Part shown: one piece after another, positions 52,752 through 61,866 of the stretch
Position numbering within the stretch: position 1 is the first letter of the stretch
How the letters are laid out: every line of letters starts with the position of its first letter
NCBI RefSeq assembly: GCF_004344915.1
Contig: NZ_SKFG01000006.1
Span: forward strand, 168,806 to 232,805
Direction: 5' to 3'
Source of the DNA: Paenibacillus albiflavus
Lineage (GTDB): Bacteria; Bacillota; Bacilli; Paenibacillales; NBRC-103111
Length of the DNA: 64,000 nt
Made by a program: the position numbers and the translations under genes
The notes under the pieces: model-generated
The model's database searches: none
What the model was told of the DNA's origin: nothing
The model's input: only the letters and a program-made list of their open reading frames with translations

Positions 52752-54344
52752 ATGAAGAACGCATTATATGGAAATGAGATGAAGGCCGGCATGCGTGAAT
52801 GGATCGGGCTCGCGGTACTGGCTTTGCCCGCCCTTCTTGTCTCGATTGATCTCTCGGTAATGATTCTCGCGCTGCCGCACATTGGTGCCGACCTCGGTGC
52901 CGATAGCGCTCAGCAGTTATGGATCATCGACATCTATGGATTCATGCTCGCGGGTTTCTTGATCACCATGGGGACACTGGGAGATCGGATAGGTCGTCGC
53001 AAACTGTTGTTGATCGGCGGGAGCGCATTTATGATAGCCTCGATATTGGCTGCATTCTCCAGAAACGCTGAGATGCTCATTGCGGCCCGCGCAATACTTG
53101 GTATAGCCGGAGCGACTGTATCTCCTTCTACTCTAGCCTTGATTAGCAACATGTTCCGTGATCATAAGCAGCGCTCCTTTGCCATCGGTATATGGTTAAC
53201 GTGCTCTATGGGCGGCATGGCGCTTGGGCCTGTGGTTGGTGGTATTATGCTAGATCACTTCTGGTGGGGCTCGGTGTTCCTTCTGGGCGTGCCGGTCATG
53301 TTGCTACTACTAATAGCCGGACCCATGTTGCTGCCTGAGTATCGGCACCCCGAATCCGGTCGACTGGATTTGACCAGTGTTGCGTTATCTCTAGGCACCA
53401 TCCTGCCGATCATATACGGCCTCAAGGAAATTGCCAAGTCCGGTCTGCAGATAATGCCTGCACTGTTAATACTAGCGGGTTTCGCCCTAGGCACGGTGTT
53501 TGTGTCCCGTCAACGTAGACTGACGAATCCTCTACTCGATTTAAGACTGTTCGCGAGTCCCGGTTTCAGCGCAGCACTGGTGGGTATGTTCGGTATTACA
53601 CTGACAGGAGCGACCATGCTCTTTATCGCGCAGCACCTCCAATTCGTGCAAGGAATGTCGCCACTTCAGGCAGGGTTGTATATGCTCCCTGGGGTAATTG
53701 GCTCGATGGTCGGTATGTTTTTCTCACCGCTAATCGCACGCAAGATCCGACCGGCCCGTCTTATCGGAACGGGGCTACTGATATCGACCGCGGGTTGCTT
53801 TCTGATAACCCAGGTGGGAGCCCAGTCAGGTCTCACATTTCTAGTGCTCGGGTACATCTGCTTCAATCTAGGTGCAGCACCGCTCCCAAGCCTGTCCAGC
53901 GACCTTGTTGTCGGATCAGCCCCGCCAGAGAAAGCAGGATCGGCGGCCTCCATGCTGCAAACCAGCGGCGAATTCGCTTTTGCACTAGGCATCGCAGTCT
54001 TGGGTAGCATCGGCACCGTAGTCTATCGTAACCAGGTGGCGAACTCTATTCCCGCCGACTTGCCGGCGTCCGCGGTACTTGCTTCCCGCGACAGCTTGGC
54101 TGGTGCCACGGCTATAGCGGAAGGCCTCTCCGAACAAGTCGGCAAGACACTGCTCAATGGAGCACGCGAAGCCTTTACGAGCGGGATGCACGTCGTTGCG
54201 GCAGTTAGCGGCGCCATCATGCTTGTTATCATCGTCCTTGTCGTTACGCGACTTCGACACTTACGACCAATCGGAGAGACTCCGTCTAACCAAACCGACA
54301 GTATTTCAGAAGTTGAACCCAGCGCTGCCGTAGAATCAAGTTAG
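52752..54344 (+). CDS. QacA/SmvA-type 14-TM MFS drug exporter
   Basis: A 530-residue DHA2-family transporter with about 14 TM helices. TM1 has the acidic residue in VSIDLSVMILALPHIG, loop 2-3 is GDRIGRRK (motif A), and TM5 carries the motif C-like GPVVGG. GGGGTGAGG lies before the ATG at 52752; the GTG at 52743 is inside it. Same GC-rich codon use as the upstream hydrolase, and both are likely driven by the MerR-type promoter. Expected substrates are cationic drugs or antiseptics. Confidence 0.9.
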   Translation: MKNALYGNEMKAGMREWIGLAVLALPALLVSIDLSVMILALPHIGADLGADSAQQLWIIDIYGFMLAGFLITMGTLGDRIGRRKLLLIGGSAFMIASILAAFSRNAEMLIAARAILGIAGATVSPSTLALISNMFRDHKQRSFAIGIWLTCSMGGMALGPVVGGIMLDHFWWGSVFLLGVPVMLLLLIAGPMLLPEYRHPESGRLDLTSVALSLGTILPIIYGLKEIAKSGLQIMPALLILAGFALGTVFVSRQRRLTNPLLDLRLFASPGFSAALVGMFGITLTGATMLFIAQHLQFVQGMSPLQAGLYMLPGVIGSMVGMFFSPLIARKIRPARLIGTGLLISTAGCFLITQVGAQSGLTFLVLGYICFNLGAAPLPSLSSDLVVGSAPPEKAGSAASMLQTSGEFAFALGIAVLGSIGTVVYRNQVANSIPADLPASAVLASRDSLAGATAIAEGLSEQVGKTLLNGAREAFTSGMHVVAAVSGAIMLVIIVLVVTRLRHLRPIGETPSNQTDSISEVEPSAAVESS

Positions 54345-54388
54345 TTTCACTACATAATCAAGCTTAAGTAAGAAACCAACACATCAAC

Positions 54389-54430
54389 AAAGCCGACCAA
54401 AACTGGAACAATACAGTCTTAATCGGCTTT
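54389..54430 (+). terminator. Rho-independent terminator after the MFS gene
   Basis: AAAGCCGA and TCGGCTTT form the base of a hairpin with inner ACTG/CAGT, followed by TTTCTGTTTTT. Confidence 0.8.
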
Positions 54431-54551
54431 TTTCTGTTTTTCAACAACAGATTTAGGTTGTGGTGTAGATGAGCTTTTTGCAACATTCATTGATCTGTTA
54501 TGATGGGTAGTAAGGTAAGATGATCAGTTAGTCGCTGAAAGGATTTGTGAA

Positions 54552-57500
54552 ATGAGCGTTCTTATAACCAAATGGAAGATTACTCAGTTATGCGGCTTTA
54601 ACGCTTTTGACAGTGGCGAAGCTTATCATGAGGCTGGTAAAGTGTCTTTTGACAAATATGATTCAGATAGAAGGCACTATAATGCAATTGTTAGAGAAAC
54701 TTCTGAATATGAAGTGACCATCGATGTTGGATCAGACGGGGAAGTGGGAGCGGCATGTACATGTTCGCCTCTCCATGATCGTCGTATGTATTATTGCAAG
54801 CATGTGGCAGCGGTGTTAATCGCTATTCAAGCTCGCGAACAAGCTGAGGAGTCTGGGCAACGTACTTATCCATCTCTGCTATATCCCGTGGATCGAACGT
54901 CCGGTGAATATGAACATCTACAATCCCAACTACATTTGTCTCCGCGTAGACCAATGAATCATACAACTAGCCATACCCAGTTAACGGACCAAATCTTAGG
55001 TTTATTTCATGATCAAACTGCGCGACCAGCAAGCTTGCATACCCGATTTGATACCAGGACTCCGCTTCAGGTCGAGTTTATTTGCAGACCGGTTTCCTAT
55101 GGCTATCGTAAATTTATGTTCGGCATCGAGATGCGAATCGGACCGAAGCGCGTATACGTCGTTCAGAAAATCAGAGAGCTTCTAGAACAAATACATCGTA
55201 GGGAAATGTATCCTTTTACGAAAAACTTCACTTATCTTCCCGCCGAGCATAGCTTCATACAAGAAAATGATGCTGTCATTCAAGCGCTTATCCAGATTCA
55301 TTTGAATGAGAAAATGCATCGGGAAACCTTAGCGAATTATTACGCACAGCAGGCAAGCAGCGTAGGTGGTGATCGTATGCTGCTAATCCCACCGTCGGCA
55401 TGGGAGACACTCCTTCCCTTGCTGGTACAGGCTCCGACGCTTAAGTTGGAACAGGAGAGTCGAACCTATGAAGGTATTCAGCTTTCTGGAGATTTAATCC
55501 CGCTAAAATTTGAATTTGATGAATCCTCATCTGCGAGCTATCAGCTTGATATAGAGGGGCTAGAGAGTATCACGATAATGGAGCTTTATGGAGCCGTGCT
55601 GCATGAAGGCAAGCTGATCACCATAACGCCTGAGCATTGTAAGCGTCTCGCTGAACTAAAGCAGATGCTGGACAATTCGGATCGTTCGCAAATTCAAATT
55701 CGTCCTGACCAAATAGAACCGTTCATGGATCAAGTCGTACCGCATTTAATGAAGATTGGACATGTTCAGATTGCCCAAACCATTACAGATCGCATGATCC
55801 AAACACCGCTCAAGGCCAGATTGTATCTGGATCGCGTGAGGGATCGCTTGCTAGCGGGACTAGAGTTCCAATATGGAGAGATCGTGATTAATCCATTAGA
55901 AGAAAAAGCCGATCGTCGTGATAATGGTCAAATTCTTTTAAGGGACGGAGAAAAGGAAAGACGCATTCTTGAATTGATGGAGCAGGGCTCTTTTGCTAAG
56001 ACCGAAAGTGGCTATTTCATGGATGATGAAGACGCTGAATATGAGTTTTTGTATCATGTTCTGCCTGATCTAGAGAAGCTGGTACAGGTATACGCAACGA
56101 CTGCTGTTAAATTAAAACTGTTTACCTCCTTAACACCGCCTAAAATTACCGTAGAAGTGGATGAAAGGACGAACTGGTTAGACTTTGCGTTCACAATGGA
56201 TGGCATTGGTGAATCGGAAATTCGCAAACTGCTGAAATCATTAGAAGAGAAGCGCAGATACCACCGTTTATCCAATGGAGCATTAATGCCCCTTGAGGGT
56301 GATGAATTTCAGGAAATCATACGTTTTATGAATGAGATGGGGATTCGTAAAGATGAAATAAATGGATCAGAATTTCGAGTGCCAATCGTTCGAGGCTTGC
56401 ATTTGATTGATGCGGATCGGCATAGTCAGACGATTAAGCTAGGCAAAGCATTTCGCAAGCTGCTAGATAATATCCGTAATCCTGACCGTCTTGACTTTCC
56501 CGTGCCGAGCACGTTAGCGACTATACTCCGAGATTACCAAAAAGAAGGGTATCAGTGGCTCAAAACGTTGGCTCATTACCGATTCGGCGGTATTCTGGCA
56601 GATGATATGGGTCTAGGCAAAACAGTGCAAAGCATCGCACTGCTCGTCTCCGTTCTGCCTGAGATTAGAGAGCAGGGCTTGCCGGCGCTAATCATTTGTC
56701 CTGCTTCCCTCACATACAATTGGCTCAATGAGCTGAGGAAATTCGCGCCTGAGATTCGTGCGCAGATTGCAGATGGCAGTAAATCCGAGCGAAGTGGATT
56801 GCTTAAGGATGCTTCTTCATCGCAAGTAGATGTTCTCATTACATCCTACCCGCTGATTCGTAGGGATATTGAGCTTTATGTGGAGCATTCCTTCCATACA
56901 CTTATTCTGGATGAGGCGCAGTATTTTAAGAACCATACGACGCAGACGGCACAATCCGTAAAAGCAATAACTGCCCAGCATCGGATCGCACTAACAGGAA
57001 CTCCTGTTGAGAATTCTTTAGAGGAATTATGGTCAATTGTTAACGTTGTATTTCCTAAATTATTTCCTGGCAGACAAGCATTTAACGATTTACCCCGTGA
57101 AGCAGTTGCAAGACGGATTCGTCCATTCCTGCTCAGAAGGCTAAAGACAGATGTGCTGAAGGAGCTTCCAGATAAGATCGAGATGCTGCAAGCATCTGAA
57201 TTATTGCCGGAGCAGAAGAGGTTATATGCGGCCTACTTAGCTAAACTGCGTCAAGAAACGCTCAAGCATCTGGATCAGGAGACTTTTAATAAGAATCGGA
57301 TTAAAATTCTCGCTGGACTCACAAGGCTGCGTCAGATCTGCTGTCATCCCGCGCTTTTTGTTGAAGATTATGAGGGAAGCTCTGCTAAATTTGAACAGCT
57401 GATGGAGATCATTGAAGAATGCCGTGGTTCAGGCAAGCGGATGCTGATCTTCTCGCAATTTACCCAAATGCTAGGGCTGATCAGCCGTGAGCTTGGAGAT

Positions 57501-57893
57501 CATGGGATTGCCCATTTTTATCTGGATGGACAGACCCCAGTCGCAGAGCGCGTAGAACTGTGCAATCGCTACAATGAGGGAGAACGCGACCTGTTCCTAG
57601 TATCTCTAAAGGCCGGTGGTACAGGGCTGAATCTGACGGGTGCTGATACCGTTATTTTATATGATTTATGGTGGAATCCAGCAGTTGAACAGCAAGCGAC
57701 AGACCGCGCACATCGAATTGGGCAGAAGAAGGTTGTGCAGGTGATTCGTCTGGTAGCGCAAGGGACTGTAGAGGATAAAATGTACGAGCTGCAGCAGCGA
57801 AAGAAGCATCTGATCGAGGAAATTATACAGCCAGGTCAGGAGACACTGTCTACATTAACAGAGCAGGATGTTAGAGATATTCTGATGCTTTAA
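54552..57893 (+). CDS. SWIM zinc-finger SNF2-family helicase
   Basis: A 1113-residue protein. The SWIM finger is C69-x-C71...C82-x-H84. A SNF2-associated region fills the middle, and the Snf2 motor starts near residue 650: motif I DDMGLGKT, motif II DEAQ, motif III LTGTPVEN, and the C-terminal lobe ends with motif VI QATDRAHRIGQ. These proteins translocate on double-stranded DNA and are common in Firmicutes (YwqA-like); their job is uncertain, with roles in repair or in clearing nucleoprotein suggested. AAAGGATT precedes the ATG. The nuclease-helicase gene follows on the same strand. Confidence 0.92.
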   Translation: MSVLITKWKITQLCGFNAFDSGEAYHEAGKVSFDKYDSDRRHYNAIVRETSEYEVTIDVGSDGEVGAACTCSPLHDRRMYYCKHVAAVLIAIQAREQAEESGQRTYPSLLYPVDRTSGEYEHLQSQLHLSPRRPMNHTTSHTQLTDQILGLFHDQTARPASLHTRFDTRTPLQVEFICRPVSYGYRKFMFGIEMRIGPKRVYVVQKIRELLEQIHRREMYPFTKNFTYLPAEHSFIQENDAVIQALIQIHLNEKMHRETLANYYAQQASSVGGDRMLLIPPSAWETLLPLLVQAPTLKLEQESRTYEGIQLSGDLIPLKFEFDESSSASYQLDIEGLESITIMELYGAVLHEGKLITITPEHCKRLAELKQMLDNSDRSQIQIRPDQIEPFMDQVVPHLMKIGHVQIAQTITDRMIQTPLKARLYLDRVRDRLLAGLEFQYGEIVINPLEEKADRRDNGQILLRDGEKERRILELMEQGSFAKTESGYFMDDEDAEYEFLYHVLPDLEKLVQVYATTAVKLKLFTSLTPPKITVEVDERTNWLDFAFTMDGIGESEIRKLLKSLEEKRRYHRLSNGALMPLEGDEFQEIIRFMNEMGIRKDEINGSEFRVPIVRGLHLIDADRHSQTIKLGKAFRKLLDNIRNPDRLDFPVPSTLATILRDYQKEGYQWLKTLAHYRFGGILADDMGLGKTVQSIALLVSVLPEIREQGLPALIICPASLTYNWLNELRKFAPEIRAQIADGSKSERSGLLKDASSSQVDVLITSYPLIRRDIELYVEHSFHTLILDEAQYFKNHTTQTAQSVKAITAQHRIALTGTPVENSLEELWSIVNVVFPKLFPGRQAFNDLPREAVARRIRPFLLRRLKTDVLKELPDKIEMLQASELLPEQKRLYAAYLAKLRQETLKHLDQETFNKNRIKILAGLTRLRQICCHPALFVEDYEGSSAKFEQLMEIIEECRGSGKRMLIFSQFTQMLGLISRELGDHGIAHFYLDGQTPVAERVELCNRYNEGERDLFLVSLKAGGTGLNLTGADTVILYDLWWNPAVEQQATDRAHRIGQKKVVQVIRLVAQGTVEDKMYELQQRKKHLIEEIIQPGQETLSTLTEQDVRDILML

Positions 57894-57961
57894 GATTGCT
57901 GGAAATATGCTACAATGGAAAGAACAAATGTTCCTGATATCCATATCCTTTGGGGGATTCA

Positions 57962-60244
57962 ATGATAAGTCAAGTTCAGATCGCTGTGCGATCTTTAGTA
58001 GAATATGTGTATTTGGCCGGAAGCATCGATTCAGGCTTTCGTTCAGCAAGCTCGTTAACAGAGGGGACGAAGGCCCATCAGAAGGTGCAGAAGCAGTATT
58101 CGGAGCAAGATCAGAAGGAAGTATACGTGAAAGCGGAGATCGTGCATGGCGATCTCCTATTTGTCATTGATGGACGCTGTGATGGAATTCTGGAGCAGGA
58201 TGGTATGACGACCATTGATGAGATCAAGTCGACCATGCTAGATATGGAGCAAATTACCGCTGATCGCTATCCAGTCCACTGGGCGCAAGCCAAATGTTAT
58301 GCCTATATGTATGCAGAAGCGAACGGGCTGGGTGAAATCAAGGTACAACTGACTTATTATCAGATTGAAACGGAAGAGACTAAACGGTTTGTCGAGCAAT
58401 ATTCACGGGTAGAATTGGCTAGCTTCGTTACGGATGTAATTATGCGGTATGCGCCTTATGCTGCCATGCTTGTACAGCATAAACAATTACGTGACAAGTC
58501 AGCGCAGGAGATCCCTTTTCCTTTTGATAACTATCGGGCAGGTCAGCGGATGATGGCTGGAGCCGTATATCGTACGATAGAAGAGGGGATGAAGCTGTTT
58601 GCCAAAGCCCCTACAGGTATCGGCAAAACGATCTCGACGCTCTTTCCTTCGATCAAAGCAATGGGTCAGGGCTTGGTGAAGCAATTATTTTACCTGACCG
58701 CACGCACGATTACACGAACCTCTGCTGAAGAAGCGCTAGTTTTGATGCAGTCCAAGGGACTTCACCTTCACGCTGTAACTTTAACAGCCAAGGATAAAAT
58801 TTGCTTTCAAGAAGAAGTCAGATGCCAGAAGGATGCATGTGAATTTGCTGATGGTTATTATGATCGGATCAATGAGGCGGTACTCGATATTTTATCCAAT
58901 GAGACGTTAATGACTAGGCCAACCATTGAGCAGTATGCGCGCAAGCATCGTGTATGCCCTTTTGAATTCTCGCTCGATATTGCCTATGCAGCCGATACGG
59001 TAATTTGCGATTATAACTATGTGTTCGACCCTCGAATTTCTCTTAAGAGGATGTATGCGGAGAAAAAGGGCCAAACCGTGCTTCTCGTAGATGAAGCGCA
59101 TAATCTCGTTGATCGTGCGAGAGAGATGTTCTCTGCATCGATTAATAAATCGGACTATCTTGCTATGCAGCGAGAGTTCAAGACATCTAATTCAGCACTA
59201 TCCAAAGCTGCCAAAGTGGTGAATGACTATTTTATAGCCATGCGCAAAGAAATGAATGATAGCTATCATGTGACCAAGGAGATTCCTGAGCAGCTCGTAC
59301 TACTCATAGAGGAGTTCGTCCTGCATGCAGAGAAAGAACTGGTCATCTCAGGTGGCGTGAATGCCTTGCTGCTGGAGGTTTACTTTGCTGCACAAAGCTT
59401 TCTTCGGATCAGCAAGCTGTATGATGAGCGATACGTGACTTATGCGGAGAATTCGCGAAATGAGGTTCAGCTTAAGCTATTGTGTCTGGATCCTTCCTAC
59501 TTGTTACAGCAAATGGGCAAGGGGTATCGATCCCATATTTATTTCTCTGCTACATTATCGCCGATGTCCTTCTATCGGGATATGCTTGGTGCGTGTGCGG
59601 ATGACTACACGGTGTCCATACCAACGCCATTTGCGAAGGAACAATTGGATGTATCGGTAGTTCCTTTATCCACGCGCTATCAAGATCGGGAACTGACGAA
59701 AGCACCACTAGCCCGAATGCTGCATGAACTAGTGCATAAGCGCAAAGGAAATTATCTATTCTTTTTTCCCTCCTATGCTTATATGAATCTTGTGTATGAA
59801 TCCTTTACAGAAGAAGGGACAAGTGTATCTACGATTATTCAGCAAGTGAATATGACAGAAGAGGAACGGGAACAATTCTTGGCTGCTTTTAGCAGTGATA
59901 ATCAAGAGACATTCGTCGGATTTGCAGTCATGGGTGGTATTTTCTCAGAAGGCATCGATCTGGTCGGGGACCGTCTTACAGGTGTAGTCGTTGTGGGTGT
60001 TGGTTTGCCGCAGCTTGGAGTCGAGCGCAATATCATGAAGCAGTACTATGATCGTACAGGCAAGAACGGATATGACTATGCTTATGTGTTCCCAGGAATG
60101 AATAAAGTGCTGCAAGCAGGAGGACGCTTAATTCGATCCGAGCAGGATACAGGTCTGCTTGTTCTGGTGGATGATCGCTATTTGCATGCATCGTACCAGA
60201 GACTTTTGCCAGAGGAGTGGAGCGGGTATACGGTGATGGAGTAA
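57962..60244 (+). CDS. Cas4/RecB-like nuclease fused to XPD/DinG-type helicase
   Basis: A 760-residue two-part protein. Residues 1-180 carry a PD-(D/E)xK nuclease: His39 in GTKAH, Asp74 in GRCDG, and E87-x-K89 in IDEIKST. The rest is a superfamily 2 helicase of the XPD/DinG type: Q-like NYRAGQ, Walker A APTGIGKT, iron-sulfur cysteines in CFQEEVRCQKDAC and HRVCPF, DEAH box LLVDEAHN, and motif VI QAGGRLIRSEQD. It should unwind DNA 5' to 3'. GGGGG supports the ATG at 57962. It follows the SNF2 gene by 68 bp, likely as one operon. Confidence 0.9.
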   Translation: MISQVQIAVRSLVEYVYLAGSIDSGFRSASSLTEGTKAHQKVQKQYSEQDQKEVYVKAEIVHGDLLFVIDGRCDGILEQDGMTTIDEIKSTMLDMEQITADRYPVHWAQAKCYAYMYAEANGLGEIKVQLTYYQIETEETKRFVEQYSRVELASFVTDVIMRYAPYAAMLVQHKQLRDKSAQEIPFPFDNYRAGQRMMAGAVYRTIEEGMKLFAKAPTGIGKTISTLFPSIKAMGQGLVKQLFYLTARTITRTSAEEALVLMQSKGLHLHAVTLTAKDKICFQEEVRCQKDACEFADGYYDRINEAVLDILSNETLMTRPTIEQYARKHRVCPFEFSLDIAYAADTVICDYNYVFDPRISLKRMYAEKKGQTVLLVDEAHNLVDRAREMFSASINKSDYLAMQREFKTSNSALSKAAKVVNDYFIAMRKEMNDSYHVTKEIPEQLVLLIEEFVLHAEKELVISGGVNALLLEVYFAAQSFLRISKLYDERYVTYAENSRNEVQLKLLCLDPSYLLQQMGKGYRSHIYFSATLSPMSFYRDMLGACADDYTVSIPTPFAKEQLDVSVVPLSTRYQDRELTKAPLARMLHELVHKRKGNYLFFFPSYAYMNLVYESFTEEGTSVSTIIQQVNMTEEEREQFLAAFSSDNQETFVGFAVMGGIFSEGIDLVGDRLTGVVVVGVGLPQLGVERNIMKQYYDRTGKNGYDYAYVFPGMNKVLQAGGRLIRSEQDTGLLVLVDDRYLHASYQRLLPEEWSGYTVME

Positions 60245-60263
60245 GTGGAACCAAACAAAAAAA

Positions 60264-60278
60264 CCCCATTAAACGGGG
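60264..60278 (-). terminator. Terminator of the pyrH-GNAT operon
   Basis: On the minus strand CCCC and GGGG pair around GTTTAAT (five pairs with a flanking G-U), followed by a run of seven T. The short stem makes it weaker than others in the window. Confidence 0.6.
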
Positions 60279-60296
60279 CTATAATCGCTTGTTATT

Positions 60297-60845
60297 TCAC
60301 TGATTCGATGCTTCGAATTCTTCTTTGGTTATATTGTAGTATAAGGTTGTTACTTCTCGATTATTTAATCGTTCCAATCGACTATTCTTTTGGAATCGAT
60401 AAGTGAATCCACATTTTTCAACGACTCGTCTGGAGTTATGATTAAAATCAAAGTGTCCGCACCAGATCAGGTCTAGATCAGCTTCGTTAAAACCATATTG
60501 AATTAATCCGTTTACCGCTTCAGGAATAATCCCTTGGCCCCAATAGGCAGGGTTCAGTACATAACCGATTTCTCCTTGGGCTAGGTCTGCCAGATTGTCA
60601 TCAGGTTTCCGATCATGCAACCCGATACTGCCGATCACCTTATTCTCTGATTTGAGAACAACTGCATAGGCATCATCATTCTCAATGAACATTTGAAGGA
60701 CGGCAAGGCTTTCTTCCTCATCCTGATGTGGAGCCCACCCAGCGTTCGGGCCAACTAATTCATTGCTTGCGTATTCGTATAAATCCTTGCTGTCTGTCTC
60801 TAGCCACTTCCGAATGATTAATCGCTCAGTGCGATAGATCTCCAT
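60297..60845 (-). CDS. RimJ/RimL-type GNAT acetyltransferase
   Basis: A 182-residue acetyltransferase: TERLIIRKW start, acetyl-CoA region EIGYVLNPAYWGQGIIPEA (Q/R-x-x-G-x-G/A as YWGQGI) and C-terminal NHNSRRVVEKCGFTYR. GAGGTGG lies 6 nt before the ATG at 60845; two more ATGs adjoin it. It starts 52 bp after the kinase-like gene on the same strand and shares its terminator, so it probably belongs to the same attenuated transcript. Acceptor unknown: ribosomal protein ends or an antibiotic. Confidence 0.87.
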   Translation of the reverse strand: MEIYRTERLIIRKWLETDSKDLYEYASNELVGPNAGWAPHQDEEESLAVLQMFIENDDAYAVVLKSENKVIGSIGLHDRKPDDNLADLAQGEIGYVLNPAYWGQGIIPEAVNGLIQYGFNEADLDLIWCGHFDFNHNSRRVVEKCGFTYRFQKNSRLERLNNREVTTLYYNITKEEFEASNQ

Positions 60846-60897
60846 CATCATCCACCTCATTCTTGATAGTTTTAGAGACTAGTATATCTGATAGTGA

Positions 60898-61641
60898 CTA
60901 TGGATTACTATACCTCAGTTCAGAATTTTCGCTAATAAAGGTGCCGATGTTGGAGCCGGATACTATTTTTTGCATCGAGCCTGGCTCGTTAAAGTTAAAT
61001 ACATGAATCGGAATCTGGTAATCGCGCGCTAGGATGAAGGCGGATTGATCCATTACTCTTAAATCATGTTGGAGCACATCGTTATAGTGCAGCGTATCGA
61101 ATTTTCTCGCATGCTTATGGTATTTAGGATCGCCATCGTAGACGCCATCCGTTCCTTGCTTGGCAACAAGAATGGAGTCGCATTCCACTTCAATCGCTCT
61201 TTGTACGGATGGATAATCCGTTGTAACGAATGGCTGACCATTGCCTCCCGCAAAAATGACGATATATCCCTTATCCAGATGGTTCATCGCTTTAAGTCGG
61301 ATGTACGGTTCTGCAACTGAAGATACAGGAATCGCTGTCATGACGCGTACTTGGGTGTCGGTTTTGGAGTTGAGAGCGCCTCTTAGCATCAGACTGTTAA
61401 TCACGGTTGCCAGCGTGCCGATATTGTCTGCCTCAGCTCTGGCTATTCCCCAATTCTCACCCATGTTCCCACGGAAAATATTACCCCCGCCAATGACAAG
61501 GGCAACCTGAACCCCCATGTTGACGACGGACAGGACTTCATTTGCAATATGCTCGAGCCTGTCGGGATCGAACCCAAAATCATTGTCACCTGCAACAGCG
61601 CCGCCACTAAGTTTAATCAGTACTCTACGGTATCTCGACAT
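60898..61641 (-). CDS. pyrH: UMP kinase paralogue (PyrH-like amino acid kinase fold)
   Basis: A 247-residue amino-acid-kinase-fold protein with the PyrH landmarks IKLSGGAVAG, IGGGNIFRG, AEPYIRLKAM, DGVYDGDPK and MDQSA. It should phosphorylate UMP to UDP, but it departs from main PyrH proteins (for example KLSGG for KLSGE and an HHKH-like YHKHARK segment) and is not beside tsf or frr, so it is a second, divergent copy. AGGGGGG supports the ATG at 61641. It is preceded by a leader peptide and terminator, unusual for a UMP kinase. A nucleoside-like drug substrate is a speculative alternative. Confidence 0.88.
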   Translation of the reverse strand: MSRYRRVLIKLSGGAVAGDNDFGFDPDRLEHIANEVLSVVNMGVQVALVIGGGNIFRGNMGENWGIARAEADNIGTLATVINSLMLRGALNSKTDTQVRVMTAIPVSSVAEPYIRLKAMNHLDKGYIVIFAGGNGQPFVTTDYPSVQRAIEVECDSILVAKQGTDGVYDGDPKYHKHARKFDTLHYNDVLQHDLRVMDQSAFILARDYQIPIHVFNFNEPGSMQKIVSGSNIGTFISENSELRYSNP

Positions 61642-61665
61642 TCTGTTTCCCCCCCTAAAAAAATA

Positions 61666-61696
61666 AAACACTAAAGCAACAATCGCTTTAGTGTTT
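61666..61696 (-). terminator. Attenuator terminator upstream of the PyrH-like gene
   Basis: On the minus strand AAACACTAAAGC and GCTTTAGTGTTT form a perfect 12-bp stem followed by TTATTTTTTTA. It ends about 15 bp before the kinase ribosome binding site and lies downstream of a leader ORF whose stop codon is inside the 5' arm. It must be read through for the kinase to be made. Confidence 0.82.
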
Positions 61697-61747
61697 AGCA
61701 ATAGGAATAAGAATAAACTGTGTGTAATCCAGCTTATGAACAGTCAT
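61688..61747 (-). CDS. Leader peptide (19 codons) upstream of the PyrH-like gene
   Basis: The frame reads MTVHKLDYTQFILIPIAKH, preceded by GGAGGG with 7 nt spacing. Its TAA lies in the 5' arm of the intrinsic terminator, so a ribosome held on the last codons would block the hairpin and let transcription continue. There is no run of a single amino acid codon, so an antibiotic or nascent-peptide stall seems likelier than amino-acid starvation as the signal. I do not recognise it as a known leader. Confidence 0.72.
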   Translation of the reverse strand: MTVHKLDYTQFILIPIAKH

Positions 61748-61780
61748 CTTATCCCTCCTCATATGAATAATCTAAAAATA

Positions 61781-61808
61781 ATTATATCCAGTTTGCCGGC
61801 TGTTGCAA
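61781..61808 (-). promoter_or_regulatory. Promoter of the leader-pyrH transcript
   Basis: On the minus strand TTGCAA (61808-61803) and TATAAT (61786-61781) are separated by 16 bp. Start near 61774 gives about 27 nt before the leader ATG. Confidence 0.65.
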
Positions 61809-61866
61809 GCTATATTATGGTAATTAGTATGAAGAGTTAGTGAAAATAAGACAAAGGAGAATTAGA

